This document shows positions 1 through 6,983 of a DNA stretch of 9,157 nt, in pieces. The stretch is from Lachnospiraceae bacterium (GTDB lineage Bacteria; Bacillota; Clostridia; Lachnospirales; Lachnospiraceae): NCBI GenBank assembly GCA_024403585.1, contig JAKSRN010000062.1, forward strand, positions 1-9,157, in the 5' to 3' direction. Within the stretch, counting starts at the first letter, position 1. Every line of letters begins with the position of its first letter. The position numbers and the translations under genes are program-made. Under the pieces are notes generated by a model, which searched no databases, was not told the origin of the DNA, and saw only the letters and a list, made by a program, of their open reading frames with translations.

Positions 1-2783
1 TATCCGTAATACAGCACCTGATCCATGCTCTTTTTAAGGAAAAGGCGAAGACCAAATCTCGGAAGATCCGGGAACTCCGGATTTTTCTTTACATCCATAG
101 TTACGGAGATCTGTCCATCTTTTTTAATGGTCCATACGGTCTGGATATCCAGGATTTTCTGGACATATACAGCTACCATGGACATATGGGTATGGAGCTG
201 GATTCCCTCCTCCGTCTCTTTCACCTCTGTAGTGTAGGCACGGCTCTCGGCTCTGTCATACTGGGCTTCCTGCCATTTGCGACGGATATTCATATCATTA
301 TCGGTAGGTGCTCGCCAGATGTTCACCTGCATTGGGCGGTCCAGAAGATCTTCTCCGTTTCTGTTCATCTGGGTGAAGCAGCCTGTCAGTTTGCTGTAGG
401 TATAGAGAAAGGATCCGGCTGTACCTGCTCCGTGGATGATGAGGTTTCTTGCAGTTTCCTGAATGCTGAGGTCTGCTTCTTCCTTATCTGCTGCTTCCTG
501 GTCCACTGCTTTGCCGTCTGCTGCTTCCTTGTCTGCTGCTTCCCCGGCTGTTTCTCCCTTGTTTGTTGTTGTGATATCGGTTGTTATCTCTAAATTGCCC
601 CTGCCTAACATCACCAGCAGCTCATCCATAACCTCTTCCTTATTCTGGAACACCGGCTCCTCATTCTGAATCGCCACCTCATCAAAACCAAGGCTATGTC
701 CCTCTTCCCGCAGTGCATCTCCCTCTTTTAATGTATAGAAAAGACGTAAGTACACTCGTCCCTTAGCCGGGATCTCAACAGGAATCTTCATCTCTGCGCA
801 TGCATGTGGAAGGATCTCCGGAATCTCTTCTGCAGGGATCTCTCCGCTTGCCAGTTCAAGTCCGTCGCAGGTAAGTTCGTAGGAAATCTTCAGGTAATCT
901 GCTGTTTTCCGGAAGTTCAGCTGATTTTTGAGACTCAGAATCAACATAGTCCCTTCCTCTTCCAGGCGGAAATCCACAACACGAAGAGGTCGATGGACAT
1001 TTTTAAACTCATAGAGACCGGTGTGCGGTGTTCGGTCTGGGTATACCAGGCCGTCTACACAGAAGTTTCCGTCATGAGGATACTCTCCATGATCTCCGCC
1101 GTAGAGGTAATGGTCGCCTTCTTTAATAGCATGGTCACACCACTCCCAGATCAGGCCTCCGCAGACGCCCGGATATTTGTCGATCACCTGGAAGTAATCC
1201 TCATAATCGCCTGCACCATTGCCCATGGAGTGACAGTACTCGCACATGATAAATGGTTTATCCAGATGATTTTCCATATAGTCATGGATCTCAGAGATCG
1301 ATGGGTACATGCGGCTATAGGTATCCAGGTTGGAATAGTCATATGTTCTCTTTCTTCCTTTATGGAAGGCACTCTCATAGTGGGTAAGACGGGTTGGGTC
1401 ATACGCTTTTGTCCAGGAGAGAGCATGCTCAAAGGTACAGCCGTAGCCGCCTTCGTTGCCCATGGACCAGATGATGACACATGGACGGTTTTTGTCCCTG
1501 TAGACCAGTCTCTGCACACGGTCCAGGGTTGCTTCGTTCCAGTCAGGGTTATCGGAAATCAGTTCGTTCCAGCGTGCACAGCGGTCTTTGTCTGTGGCTT
1601 CTTTATAATAGAGAGAACAAGGGCCATGACTTTCGTAGTCCGCCTCATCGATCACAAAGAAACCGTACTGGTCGCAGAGCTGGTAGAACTGCGGGCTGTT
1701 CGGATAATGGCTGGTTCGGATGGAGTTAAAGTTAAACTGTTTGATCAGGGTCAGATCCTTCTTCATCTGCTCCAGGCTGATCACGAATCCGGTTTCAGGG
1801 TCAGAATCATGGCGGTTGGTGCCATGGAATTTGAATGGTTTGCCATTCACCATGAGAACATTTCCTTCCACATGGATCTCGCGGAAACCAATCCGATCTG
1901 TCATAGCTTCATACTCTGTCTGCAGAGTAAGTGTGTAGAGATTTGGCTGCTCGTTGTTCCAGAGAATCGGCTCCTGAATCTCCAGCTTGGTCTCTCCTGT
2001 GTATGTTGCTTCCGCAATCTTCTTTCCGTCAGGGGCTGTAAGGGTAAGCTGTACAGGAATCTCCTGATCCAGATAGTCTGTCTTAATCTGAAGGACTGCT
2101 TTGCTGAAATCCTTGTCCAGCTCTGTGGTCACAAAGTAATCCCAGATACACTGAGCCGGACGCTTCAGAAGATAGACATCACGGAAGATGCCGGACATAC
2201 GGAATTTGTCCTGATCTTCCAGATATGTTCCATCGCACCATTTGAGAACCAGCACTTTCAGACTGTTCTCTCCTTCTCTGATCACATCTGTCACATCAAA
2301 CTCTGAGAGTGAATGGGATACCTGGTCATAACCGATATAACTGCCATTCAGCCATACATAAAAGCAGGAATCCACACCTTCAAACTCCAGGAAAGCTTTC
2401 GGTGCCTTTTCATCTTTTTCATAGAAAAATGTCTTCTCATAGAGGGCACATGGATTCTCCTGAGGAACATAAGGCGGATCTGCCGGGATAGGATAACGGA
2501 CATTGGTGTACTGGTGGTTGTCATAACCGTAGTACTGCCAGAGACCCGGTACTGTCTGCTCTTCGAATTCGATGGAAGACTCATCCTGCAGATCTTCATA
2601 GTCATAGATTGAATCAAAATAATGGAAGTTCCACTGCCCGTTCAGCAGCTGGAAACGGTCAGAATCCTCACGGTTTTCTACCAGAGGACCCATTGGCTCT
2701 GACGCCGGAATATAATAACAACGCTGAGGACAGGTATTTTCCTTCAGCATATGGGGATTTTCATAATAATGTGGGATTTTCAT
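1..2783 (-). CDS. lacZ: Beta-galactosidase (GH2, LacZ family), C-terminus beyond window
   Basis: Cytoplasmic enzyme that hydrolyses terminal beta-D-galactose from lactose and related glycosides. The reading frame is open for 927 codons from the ATG to the window edge with no stop; E. coli LacZ is about 1024 residues, so roughly the last 80-100 are missing. Seen: the N-terminal sugar-binding domain with WCDGTYLEDQD (residues 182-192), RTSHYP (His359), ESHG (His386), the acid/base motif IIWSMGNEGG (Glu444, matching E. coli Glu461) and the nucleophile motif MCEYCHSMGN (Glu515, matching Glu537), then the domain 5 motif RAPTDNDM. No signal peptide. Between domain 4 and the domain 5 core sits an unusual Ala/Asp/Glu/Lys-rich stretch (about residues 735-770). 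The ATG is preceded by AAAAAAGG at 8 nt; an in-frame GTG at 2816 is a possible alternative start. It lies 231 bp downstream of galT on the same strand and probably feeds galactose to GalK and GalT. Confidence 0.96.
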   Translation of the reverse strand, partial: MKIPHYYENPHMLKENTCPQRCYYIPASEPMGPLVENREDSDRFQLLNGQWNFHYFDSIYDYEDLQDESSIEFEEQTVPGLWQYYGYDNHQYTNVRYPIPADPPYVPQENPCALYEKTFFYEKDEKAPKAFLEFEGVDSCFYVWLNGSYIGYDQVSHSLSEFDVTDVIREGENSLKVLVLKWCDGTYLEDQDKFRMSGIFRDVYLLKRPAQCIWDYFVTTELDKDFSKAVLQIKTDYLDQEIPVQLTLTAPDGKKIAEATYTGETKLEIQEPILWNNEQPNLYTLTLQTEYEAMTDRIGFREIHVEGNVLMVNGKPFKFHGTNRHDSDPETGFVISLEQMKKDLTLIKQFNFNSIRTSHYPNSPQFYQLCDQYGFFVIDEADYESHGPCSLYYKEATDKDRCARWNELISDNPDWNEATLDRVQRLVYRDKNRPCVIIWSMGNEGGYGCTFEHALSWTKAYDPTRLTHYESAFHKGRKRTYDYSNLDTYSRMYPSISEIHDYMENHLDKPFIMCEYCHSMGNGAGDYEDYFQVIDKYPGVCGGLIWEWCDHAIKEGDHYLYGGDHGEYPHDGNFCVDGLVYPDRTPHTGLYEFKNVHRPLRVVDFRLEEEGTMLILSLKNQLNFRKTADYLKISYELTCDGLELASGEIPAEEIPEILPHACAEMKIPVEIPAKGRVYLRLFYTLKEGDALREEGHSLGFDEVAIQNEEPVFQNKEEVMDELLVMLGRGNLEITTDITTTNKGETAGEAADKEAADGKAVDQEAADKEEADLSIQETARNLIIHGAGTAGSFLYTYSKLTGCFTQMNRNGEDLLDRPMQVNIWRAPTDNDMNIRRKWQEAQYDRAESRAYTTEVKETEEGIQLHTHMSMVAVYVQKILDIQTVWTIKKDGQISVTMDVKKNPEFPDLPRFGLRLFLKKSMDQVLYYG
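486..560 (-). repeat. Five tandem imperfect 15-bp repeats inside lacZ
   Basis: Five contiguous 15-bp units (486-500, 501-515, 516-530, 531-545, 546-560), each built on a gtctgctgcttcctt-like sequence on the + strand, lie in frame in lacZ. On the coding strand they encode pentapeptides of the type KEAAD, DGKAV, and QEAAD, at about residues 742-766. The surrounding protein is a threonine-rich then acidic low-complexity stretch. The outer copies are more diverged than the middle ones, as expected of an ageing slippage array. It falls where LacZ passes from domain 4 into the domain 5 core, so it is probably a flexible or helical surface linker. Confidence 0.85.
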
Positions 2784-2791
2784 GTTCTTAT

Positions 2792-2799
2792 CCTTTTTT
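2792..2799 (-). promoter_or_regulatory. lacZ ribosome binding site, supplied by the last repeat unit
   Basis: On the coding strand AAAAAAGG lies 8 nt before the lacZ ATG. It is the end of the last copy of the upstream tandem repeat: the same AAAAAAGG closes the two preceding units (2824-2831 and 2856-2863). The SD is weaker than those of the upstream genes, which carry GGAGG-type sites. That it works as the lacZ SD is inferred from spacing. Confidence 0.6.
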
Positions 2800-2940
2800 A
2801 TATTGGGGAGGTACACTGTTTTTCCTTTTTTATATTGGGGAGGTACACTGTTTTTCCTTTTTTCATATTAGGGACGTACACCTGTATGCATTTTTTACAA
2901 TAACAGGGACGTACACCTGTATGCATTTTTTACAATAACA

Positions 2941-2988
2941 GGGGACGTACACCTGTATTCACTTTTTTGAATACTGGTGTACGCCCCC
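2941..2988 (-). other. Long inverted repeat / hairpin downstream of galT
   Basis: The arms 2941-2960 and 2969-2988 are 20 nt each with an 8-nt loop (2961-2968). Only two pairs are imperfect: on the minus-strand RNA one becomes a G-U wobble (2945/2984) and one is an A-A mismatch (2954/2975). The wobble favours the minus-strand (operon) transcript as the folded RNA. No U-run follows the stem in that direction, so it does not look like an intrinsic terminator. More likely it is a stable intercistronic structure that protects the galT 3' end or tunes lacZ expression. It starts 26 nt after the galT stop codon. Confidence 0.75.
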
Positions 2989-3014
2989 TCATATTCATAC
3001 TCTATTCTGATTAC

Positions 3015-4523
3015 TTACAGAGTTGCAATGAAGCGTTTGAATGCCTCGCGGCCTTCTTTTGTTGTTTTGTAAACGCCTGCGTCTTCCAGTACGTGTACGA
3101 AGACCTGTCCGATCTCCTCCTGCAGAATGTCGTTGACATTCTCAGCTGTGATGGCAACATTCTGTGCAGCACATTTCTCGACAATGGCTTTTGCCCATGT
3201 CTCATGTTTCTGAAGACTCTCTTCGGATGCAATATCCTTGCCCTCTACCAGGTACTGGCCAAGAAGTTCCATCTCACCTTTCAGTCTTGCCGGAAGAACT
3301 GCCAGACCCATAACCTCGATCAGGCCGATGTTCTCTTTCTTGATGTGATGGTACTCTGCGTGTGGATGATACAGACCCAGAGGACACTCATCTGTTGTGA
3401 TGTTGTTTCTGAGGGCCAGATCCAACTCGTACATATCGCCTTTCTTTCTTGCGATCGGAGTAATGGTATTGTGTGGCTCGCCGTCTGTCTCTGCAAAGAC
3501 ATACGCTGCCTCATCTGTATAACCTCTCCATGCGCCAAGGATATGATCAGCCAGCTCGATCAGACGTTTCTCATCTTTATGACGGATTCTGATTACGGAA
3601 AGTGGCCATGCTACAATTCCAGCCTCTACATCTTCATAACCTGGGATGGTAAATGTCTCCTCGAAGTCAGCTCTTGCCATAGCGAACTCATAGTTTCCAC
3701 CCTGGAAATGATCATGGGACAGGATGGATCCTCCTACGATCGGAAGATCTGCATTGGATCCCAGGAAGTAATGTGGGAACTGCTTTACAAAATCAAAGAG
3801 CTTGATAAATGCATTCTTATCGATCTTCATTGGCACATGCTCGCCGTTGAATACGATGCAGTGCTCATTGTAGTAAACGTATGGAGAATACTGGAAGCCC
3901 CATCTTCCACCGTTGATCTCGATTGGGATAATACGATGGTTCTGACGTGCAGGGTGATTCATACGTCCTGCATAGCCTTCGTTCTCGATACACAGCTGGC
4001 ACTTAGGATATGCGCTCTGTTTTGCGTTTTTAGCTGCTGCAATGGCTTTTGGATCTTTCTCTGGTTTGGAAAGATTGATGGTGATATCAATGCGGCCGTA
4101 TGGACTCTCTACCTGCCATTTGCGGTCTTTTTTGATTCTCTCTTTGCGGATGTAGTTTGTGTTCTGGCTGAATTCATAGAAATAATCAGTAGCCTTTACT
4201 GCATCCTCTGCGTAGATCGCACGGAACTCTTTGATCACATCACTTGGCTTTGGAGTCATAATGCCCATGAGTTTTGTGTCAAACAGATCCTTGGATGTGA
4301 TGTCATCACTTTTCATAACACCCATCTCGAAGGCCATCTGCATCAGATTCTCCAGTACAGTCTCAAGAACAATCTCCTCTTCGGCGATGTCCTGCTCCTC
4401 ATACTCATCCAGACCAAACAGCTCCAGATACTGGTTAATGGTATAAATCTTATCTTCCGGCTGGATGAGACCTTTAGAAAGGCCATACTCAGTCAGTTTC
4501 TGAATCTCTGCAAAAATATTCAT
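3015..4523 (-). CDS. galT: UDP-glucose--hexose-1-phosphate uridylyltransferase, class II GalT
   Basis: Transfers UMP between UDP-glucose and galactose-1-phosphate, giving UDP-galactose and glucose-1-phosphate: the second Leloir step, cytoplasmic. The 502-residue protein has the size and sequence character of the Firmicutes class II GalT family (about 490-520 residues), not of the ~350-residue E. coli enzyme. Visible marks are a KCQLC pair of cysteines (Cys175, Cys178) and GGSILSHDHFQGG, where His270-x-His272 is the likely counterpart of the HPH active site, the second His being the expected uridylylated residue. Start: the frame opens earlier at a TTG (4547), but the ATG at 4523 has AAGAGG 9 nt upstream and gives the familiar MNIFAEIQKL beginning, so it is preferred. 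It follows galK by 131 bp and precedes lacZ by 231 bp. Nothing appears truncated. Confidence 0.96.
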   Translation of the reverse strand: MNIFAEIQKLTEYGLSKGLIQPEDKIYTINQYLELFGLDEYEEQDIAEEEIVLETVLENLMQMAFEMGVMKSDDITSKDLFDTKLMGIMTPKPSDVIKEFRAIYAEDAVKATDYFYEFSQNTNYIRKERIKKDRKWQVESPYGRIDITINLSKPEKDPKAIAAAKNAKQSAYPKCQLCIENEGYAGRMNHPARQNHRIIPIEINGGRWGFQYSPYVYYNEHCIVFNGEHVPMKIDKNAFIKLFDFVKQFPHYFLGSNADLPIVGGSILSHDHFQGGNYEFAMARADFEETFTIPGYEDVEAGIVAWPLSVIRIRHKDEKRLIELADHILGAWRGYTDEAAYVFAETDGEPHNTITPIARKKGDMYELDLALRNNITTDECPLGLYHPHAEYHHIKKENIGLIEVMGLAVLPARLKGEMELLGQYLVEGKDIASEESLQKHETWAKAIVEKCAAQNVAITAENVNDILQEEIGQVFVHVLEDAGVYKTTKEGREAFKRFIATL

Positions 4524-4558
4524 ATAGTTGAACCTCTTATGTGTCAAATTTTCTATAG

Positions 4559-4590
4559 TAAAGCAGATCTTCGCATTCCAATCTGCTTTA
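4559..4590 (-). other. Stem-loop in the galK-galT gap
   Basis: A perfect 10-bp inverted repeat (4559-4568 taaagcagat, 4581-4590 atctgcttta) surrounds a 12-nt loop, 36 nt upstream of the galT ATG. On the coding strand it is followed by ctatagaaaatttg, not a U-run, so a terminator is unlikely. It may be an mRNA stability or processing element between the two cistrons. The remainder of the gap holds the galK tail repeats and no strong promoter. Confidence 0.55.
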
Positions 4591-4605
4591 TGCTCATAAT
4601 CGTGT

Positions 4606-4678
4606 TTAGATTACTTTGATACCGTCGTGTATAAATTACTTTGATACCACCGTATTAGATAACTTTGATACCGCCGTA
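4606..4678 (-). repeat. Tandem triplication of the galK 3' end
   Basis: Three adjacent imperfect units on + coordinates, 4655-4678 (24 bp), 4630-4654 (25 bp) and 4606-4629 (24 bp), share the core actttgatacc. The first is the end of galK, encoding YGGIKVI and the TAA stop. The second, directly after the stop, would again read YGGIKVI in the same frame; the third is shifted by one base. The array occupies the start of the galK-galT gap. It looks like past slippage or duplication of the gene end, with the stop codon at the first copy fixing the protein length. Confidence 0.85.
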
Positions 4679-5938
4679 TTTACGTACTTTCAGTACATGA
4701 CAGGATCCTTCTCCGAATACACCGTCGATGGCTGCTCTGTACTCTTCAACCTTCTCATCCGGTACGAATGCCTGGATTGTTCCGGCAAATCCGCCACCGT
4801 GTACACGTACAGCGCCTGTTCCGCCCAGCACCATCTCACTTACAGCAAGACCGATGGACAGTCCCTGCTCCTGAACCTGGTGTGTAGCAAATACATTCTG
4901 CAGGTATTTGAAAGAAGAGTTTCCTGAAGCAGTGATCAGGCTTCTGAATGCCTCAAAATCATGATTCTCCAGTGCTGCTACCAGAGCCTCAACGCGATCA
5001 TTCTCTGCGAAAAGATGCATTGCACGAAGAACTGCTCTGTCTCCGCACTCCTCACGAAGAACAGCGATATCTTTGTAGAACTGTGCAGGATCCACCTGAC
5101 GAAGAACCTCTACTCCGTAATGAGCAGCGATCTTCTTCATCTCTACAGGAATTGCTGCATAGTCATCTGTCAGATTTGCGTGGGAGCCCTTAGTATCGGA
5201 GATACACAGACTGTGTCCAAACTCTTTAAAGTCGATGTTTACAGGTTTTACAACCGGCTTCTCAACATCCTCAAAGTCGATGTAAACCAGACCACCTACG
5301 GAACAAGCCATCTGATCCATGAGACCACATGGTTTTCCAAAGTAAACATTCTCAGCATACTGTCCTACCTGTGCCAGGAAAACAGAATCTGCTTTCATAT
5401 CATTGTATAAACCTGAAAGGATGGTTCCGATCAGAATCTCAAGTGCTGCGGAGGAAGACATTCCTGAACCACTTAATACATCACTGGTGATGTATGCACG
5501 GAAACCACCGATCTGGTATCCTGCATTCTTCAGTCCGGCTGCAACGCCGCGAACCAGTGCCTGTGTGCTGCCGTACTCTTTTTTGTTGATCTCAAGATCA
5601 GCAACGTTAATTGTCAGCATTGGGTAATCGCCTGATTTGAATGTGATCACCTGATCATCTGTTGGCTCAACGATGGCAATAAAGTCAAGGTTCAGAGAAG
5701 TAGCCATTACTTTGCCCTTCTGGTGATCGGTATGGTTTCCACCAACTTCACTTCTACCCGGTGCACTGTAGATCTCTACCTCTTTTGCACCGAACAGTTC
5801 TTCAAATTTCTCGATCGCCTGGATGTAGCGTTTCTGATGATAAGGAACTAATGTCTCATCCACATAGATGTCAGCAAGTCTCTCATTCAGACTGCCGGCT
5901 GCGATCAGTTCTTTTAATTCATTTGTTAATTTTCCCAT
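4655..5938 (-). CDS. galK: Galactokinase (GHMP kinase family, Clostridia type)
   Basis: Phosphorylates alpha-D-galactose with ATP to galactose-1-phosphate, the entry step of the Leloir pathway, in the cytoplasm. The 427-residue protein shows the three GHMP marks in order: APGRSEVGGNHTDHQ (about residues 59-73), a variant of the GRvNLIGEHTDY galactokinase signature; the ATP loop LSGSGMSSSAALE (about 155-167); and the C-terminal VHGGGFAGTIQAF (about 379-391). GLMDQMACS holds the probable catalytic base Asp208. The GGNHTD variant is, as far as I recall, usual for galactokinases of Clostridia. Start: the frame extends upstream into the preceding gene, but the ATG at 5938 has GGAGGAG immediately before it and avoids an overlap. 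It begins 20 bp after the DUF3592-like gene, so co-transcription is likely. Its last codons are the first of three tandem repeats. Confidence 0.95.
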   Translation of the reverse strand: MGKLTNELKELIAAGSLNERLADIYVDETLVPYHQKRYIQAIEKFEELFGAKEVEIYSAPGRSEVGGNHTDHQKGKVMATSLNLDFIAIVEPTDDQVITFKSGDYPMLTINVADLEINKKEYGSTQALVRGVAAGLKNAGYQIGGFRAYITSDVLSGSGMSSSAALEILIGTILSGLYNDMKADSVFLAQVGQYAENVYFGKPCGLMDQMACSVGGLVYIDFEDVEKPVVKPVNIDFKEFGHSLCISDTKGSHANLTDDYAAIPVEMKKIAAHYGVEVLRQVDPAQFYKDIAVLREECGDRAVLRAMHLFAENDRVEALVAALENHDFEAFRSLITASGNSSFKYLQNVFATHQVQEQGLSIGLAVSEMVLGGTGAVRVHGGGFAGTIQAFVPDEKVEEYRAAIDGVFGEGSCHVLKVRKYGGIKVI

Positions 5939-5958
5939 ATTCTCCTCCGGATTTTCAG

Positions 5959-6369
5959 TTATAACATTGACCACCACAGTATAACAAATGCAGCAAACTC
6001 TACCGCAATTGCAGCTGCATGTCCAATCATAATTTTCTTATTTGCCGGTGACCAGGATGCAATGTGCACCGTACCGTTTGGGTCGATCTTGTAACAGATC
6101 TTAAACTCTTTGCCCACTTCGTACTGACCGCCCAGATCTGCAGGAACGATGATCTCTGATTTTCCTTCATTGCCATCAATCTCATACTGCATCACCACGT
6201 CTACTGCCGGTTTCTGCTTCTTGTTTTTGATCGGATGGTCAGAGACCTCCAGCACCTTTGCCATGGTGGTATTCTTGTATTCTGTTACGATCCTGTAATA
6301 CTGCAGAAAACGAGAAGCAGTAAAAATCATAAACCATACAATGATCAATAAAGTTAAAATTGAAATCAT
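5959..6369 (-). CDS. DUF3592-like small membrane protein
   Basis: A 136-residue protein of unknown function. Residues 1-24 form a hydrophobic N-terminal membrane segment (ISILTLLIIVWFMIF) and residues about 112-134 a second (IGHAAAIAVEFAAFVILWW). Between them lies a soluble beta-rich stretch with AKVLEVSD, VVMQYEIDG and YEVGKEFKICYKIDPNGTVH, the pattern of DUF3592: a Y-E-V/I-D-G strand followed by Y-x-V-G-x and a Y-x-(I/D)-(D/P)-x-x strand. The family has no established biochemical role that I know of. The ATG at 6369 has GGAGG 8 nt upstream. It sits 20 bp after the phosphoesterase gene and 20 bp before galK, so it is probably part of the same transcript. The assignment rests on visual pattern only. 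Confidence 0.8.
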   Translation of the reverse strand: MISILTLLIIVWFMIFTASRFLQYYRIVTEYKNTTMAKVLEVSDHPIKNKKQKPAVDVVMQYEIDGNEGKSEIIVPADLGGQYEVGKEFKICYKIDPNGTVHIASWSPANKKIMIGHAAAIAVEFAAFVILWWSML

Positions 6370-6389
6370 ACATGATTCCTCCGTCCTGT

Positions 6390-6983
6390 TTAATAATCCA
6401 GAATGTGATGTTCAAACGAGTTGATGATCACTGTATCCTGAAATTCTCTTTTAACCGGGATGTTCACTCCATAATTGCGATGAACATGTCCGTGTAACAT
6501 GTATTTGGGCCGGTATTTTTTCAGAAGATCTTCAAAACAGCGAAATCCCCTGTGGGGTAAATCGTCCAGATCTCCCATATTTCTGACCGGTGCGTGGGTT
6601 ACAAGCACATCAAAGCCCTTGTAGCGAAACAGCTGTGGCCACAATCTGCGGATCTTACCCTGCATCTCCCGCTCCGTATACATGTATGTACCATATTTTT
6701 TATAGCGATAAGAACCACCAAGTCCCAGAAAACGTACACCTTTGTATTCATAAATCTGATTATCAATACAGATGCAGCCTTCCGGGGGATTCTTTTCAAA
6801 AGAATCATCGTGGTTACCGGGAACATAGAGTAAGGGGCATCTTGCCATGGTTACAAGAAACTCCAGATATGATTTATGCAGATCTCCGCAGGCGATGATC
6901 AGATCAAAATCCTTCAGTTTTCCCGGTTTATAAAAATCATAAAAATAGGAAGACTCTTCATCTGATACTGCTAAGATCTTCAT
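6390..6983 (-). CDS. Calcineurin-like metallophosphoesterase
   Basis: A 197-residue protein, about the length of a minimal metallophosphoesterase domain of the YfcE/MJ0936 kind, which typically hydrolyse phosphodiesters with a two-metal centre. Metal-site motifs are in order: SDEES (Asp8, Glu10), CGDLH (Asp34), PGNHDD (Asn57, His58), VTHAP (His130) and HGHVH (His166, His168). The first motif is normally D-x-H; here the His is Glu. No signal peptide or membrane segment, so cytoplasmic. The substrate cannot be read from the sequence; cyclic nucleotides or other phosphodiesters are possible. Its ATG overlaps the TGA of the upstream BMP-ParB gene (ATGA, 4 bp), with AAGGGA 8 nt upstream, pointing to translational coupling and a shared process with that protein. 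Confidence 0.9.
   Translation of the reverse strand: MKILAVSDEESSYFYDFYKPGKLKDFDLIIACGDLHKSYLEFLVTMARCPLLYVPGNHDDSFEKNPPEGCICIDNQIYEYKGVRFLGLGGSYRYKKYGTYMYTEREMQGKIRRLWPQLFRYKGFDVLVTHAPVRNMGDLDDLPHRGFRCFEDLLKKYRPKYMLHGHVHRNYGVNIPVKREFQDTVIINSFEHHILDY

Larger units (their letters stand above)
2792..2988 (-). repeat. Tandem REP-like repeat array between galT and lacZ
   Basis: Nearly the whole 231-bp galT-lacZ gap is a head-to-tail array. Units on + coordinates: 2792-2823 and 2824-2855 (32 bp, identical), 2856-2890 and 2891-2925 (35 bp), 2926-2962 (37 bp), then an inverted partial unit 2963-2988. Each unit carries a core read on the coding strand as ACAGgTGTACgTCCC (ACAGTGTACCTCCCC in the two 32-bp copies) followed by an A-rich tail. 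Within the 35/37-bp units ACAGG can pair with CCTGT around TGTACGTC, giving a small hairpin. Short palindromic cores with GTACGTCCC recall REP-type elements mobilised by RAYT transposases in Firmicutes; that kinship is inferred from resemblance. There are no unique spacers, so this is not CRISPR. No convincing promoter for lacZ was seen in the gap. Confidence 0.85.

Noticed and set aside
804..2306. 500-codon open frame on the + strand
   Set aside because: It lies opposite lacZ, whose frame carries all GH2 catalytic motifs; the + strand product has no recognisable domain or sensible start context.
2792..2988. CRISPR array
   Set aside because: The units abut one another without unique spacers, and the unit is an AT-rich tail plus a short palindromic core, not a repeat-spacer pattern.
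2941..2988. Intrinsic terminator after galT
   Set aside because: The stem is strong but neither strand has a U-run directly after it (minus RNA continues UGUUAUUG).
4519..4547. TTGACA with TATGAA at 17-bp spacing as a galT promoter
   Set aside because: The -10 would overlap the galT ATG, so transcripts would begin inside the gene; TTGACA here is also the spurious TTG start of the longer frame.
4524..4547. Longer GalT starting at TTG 4547
   Set aside because: The TTG has no well placed SD, while the ATG at 4523 has AAGAGG at 9 nt and gives the familiar family N-terminus.
4551..4580. TTGGAA-N18-TATAGA as a promoter before galT
   Set aside because: Both hexamers are weak and the pair lies inside the stem-loop region; not enough to call.
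2967..4619. 550-codon open frame on the + strand
   Set aside because: It is antisense to galT and its Cys/Leu/Ile-rich product looks like a codon-bias shadow, not a real protein.
5939..5977. Longer GalK starting upstream of 5938
   Set aside because: It would need a non-ATG start inside the preceding gene, whereas GGAGGAG stands right before the ATG at 5938.
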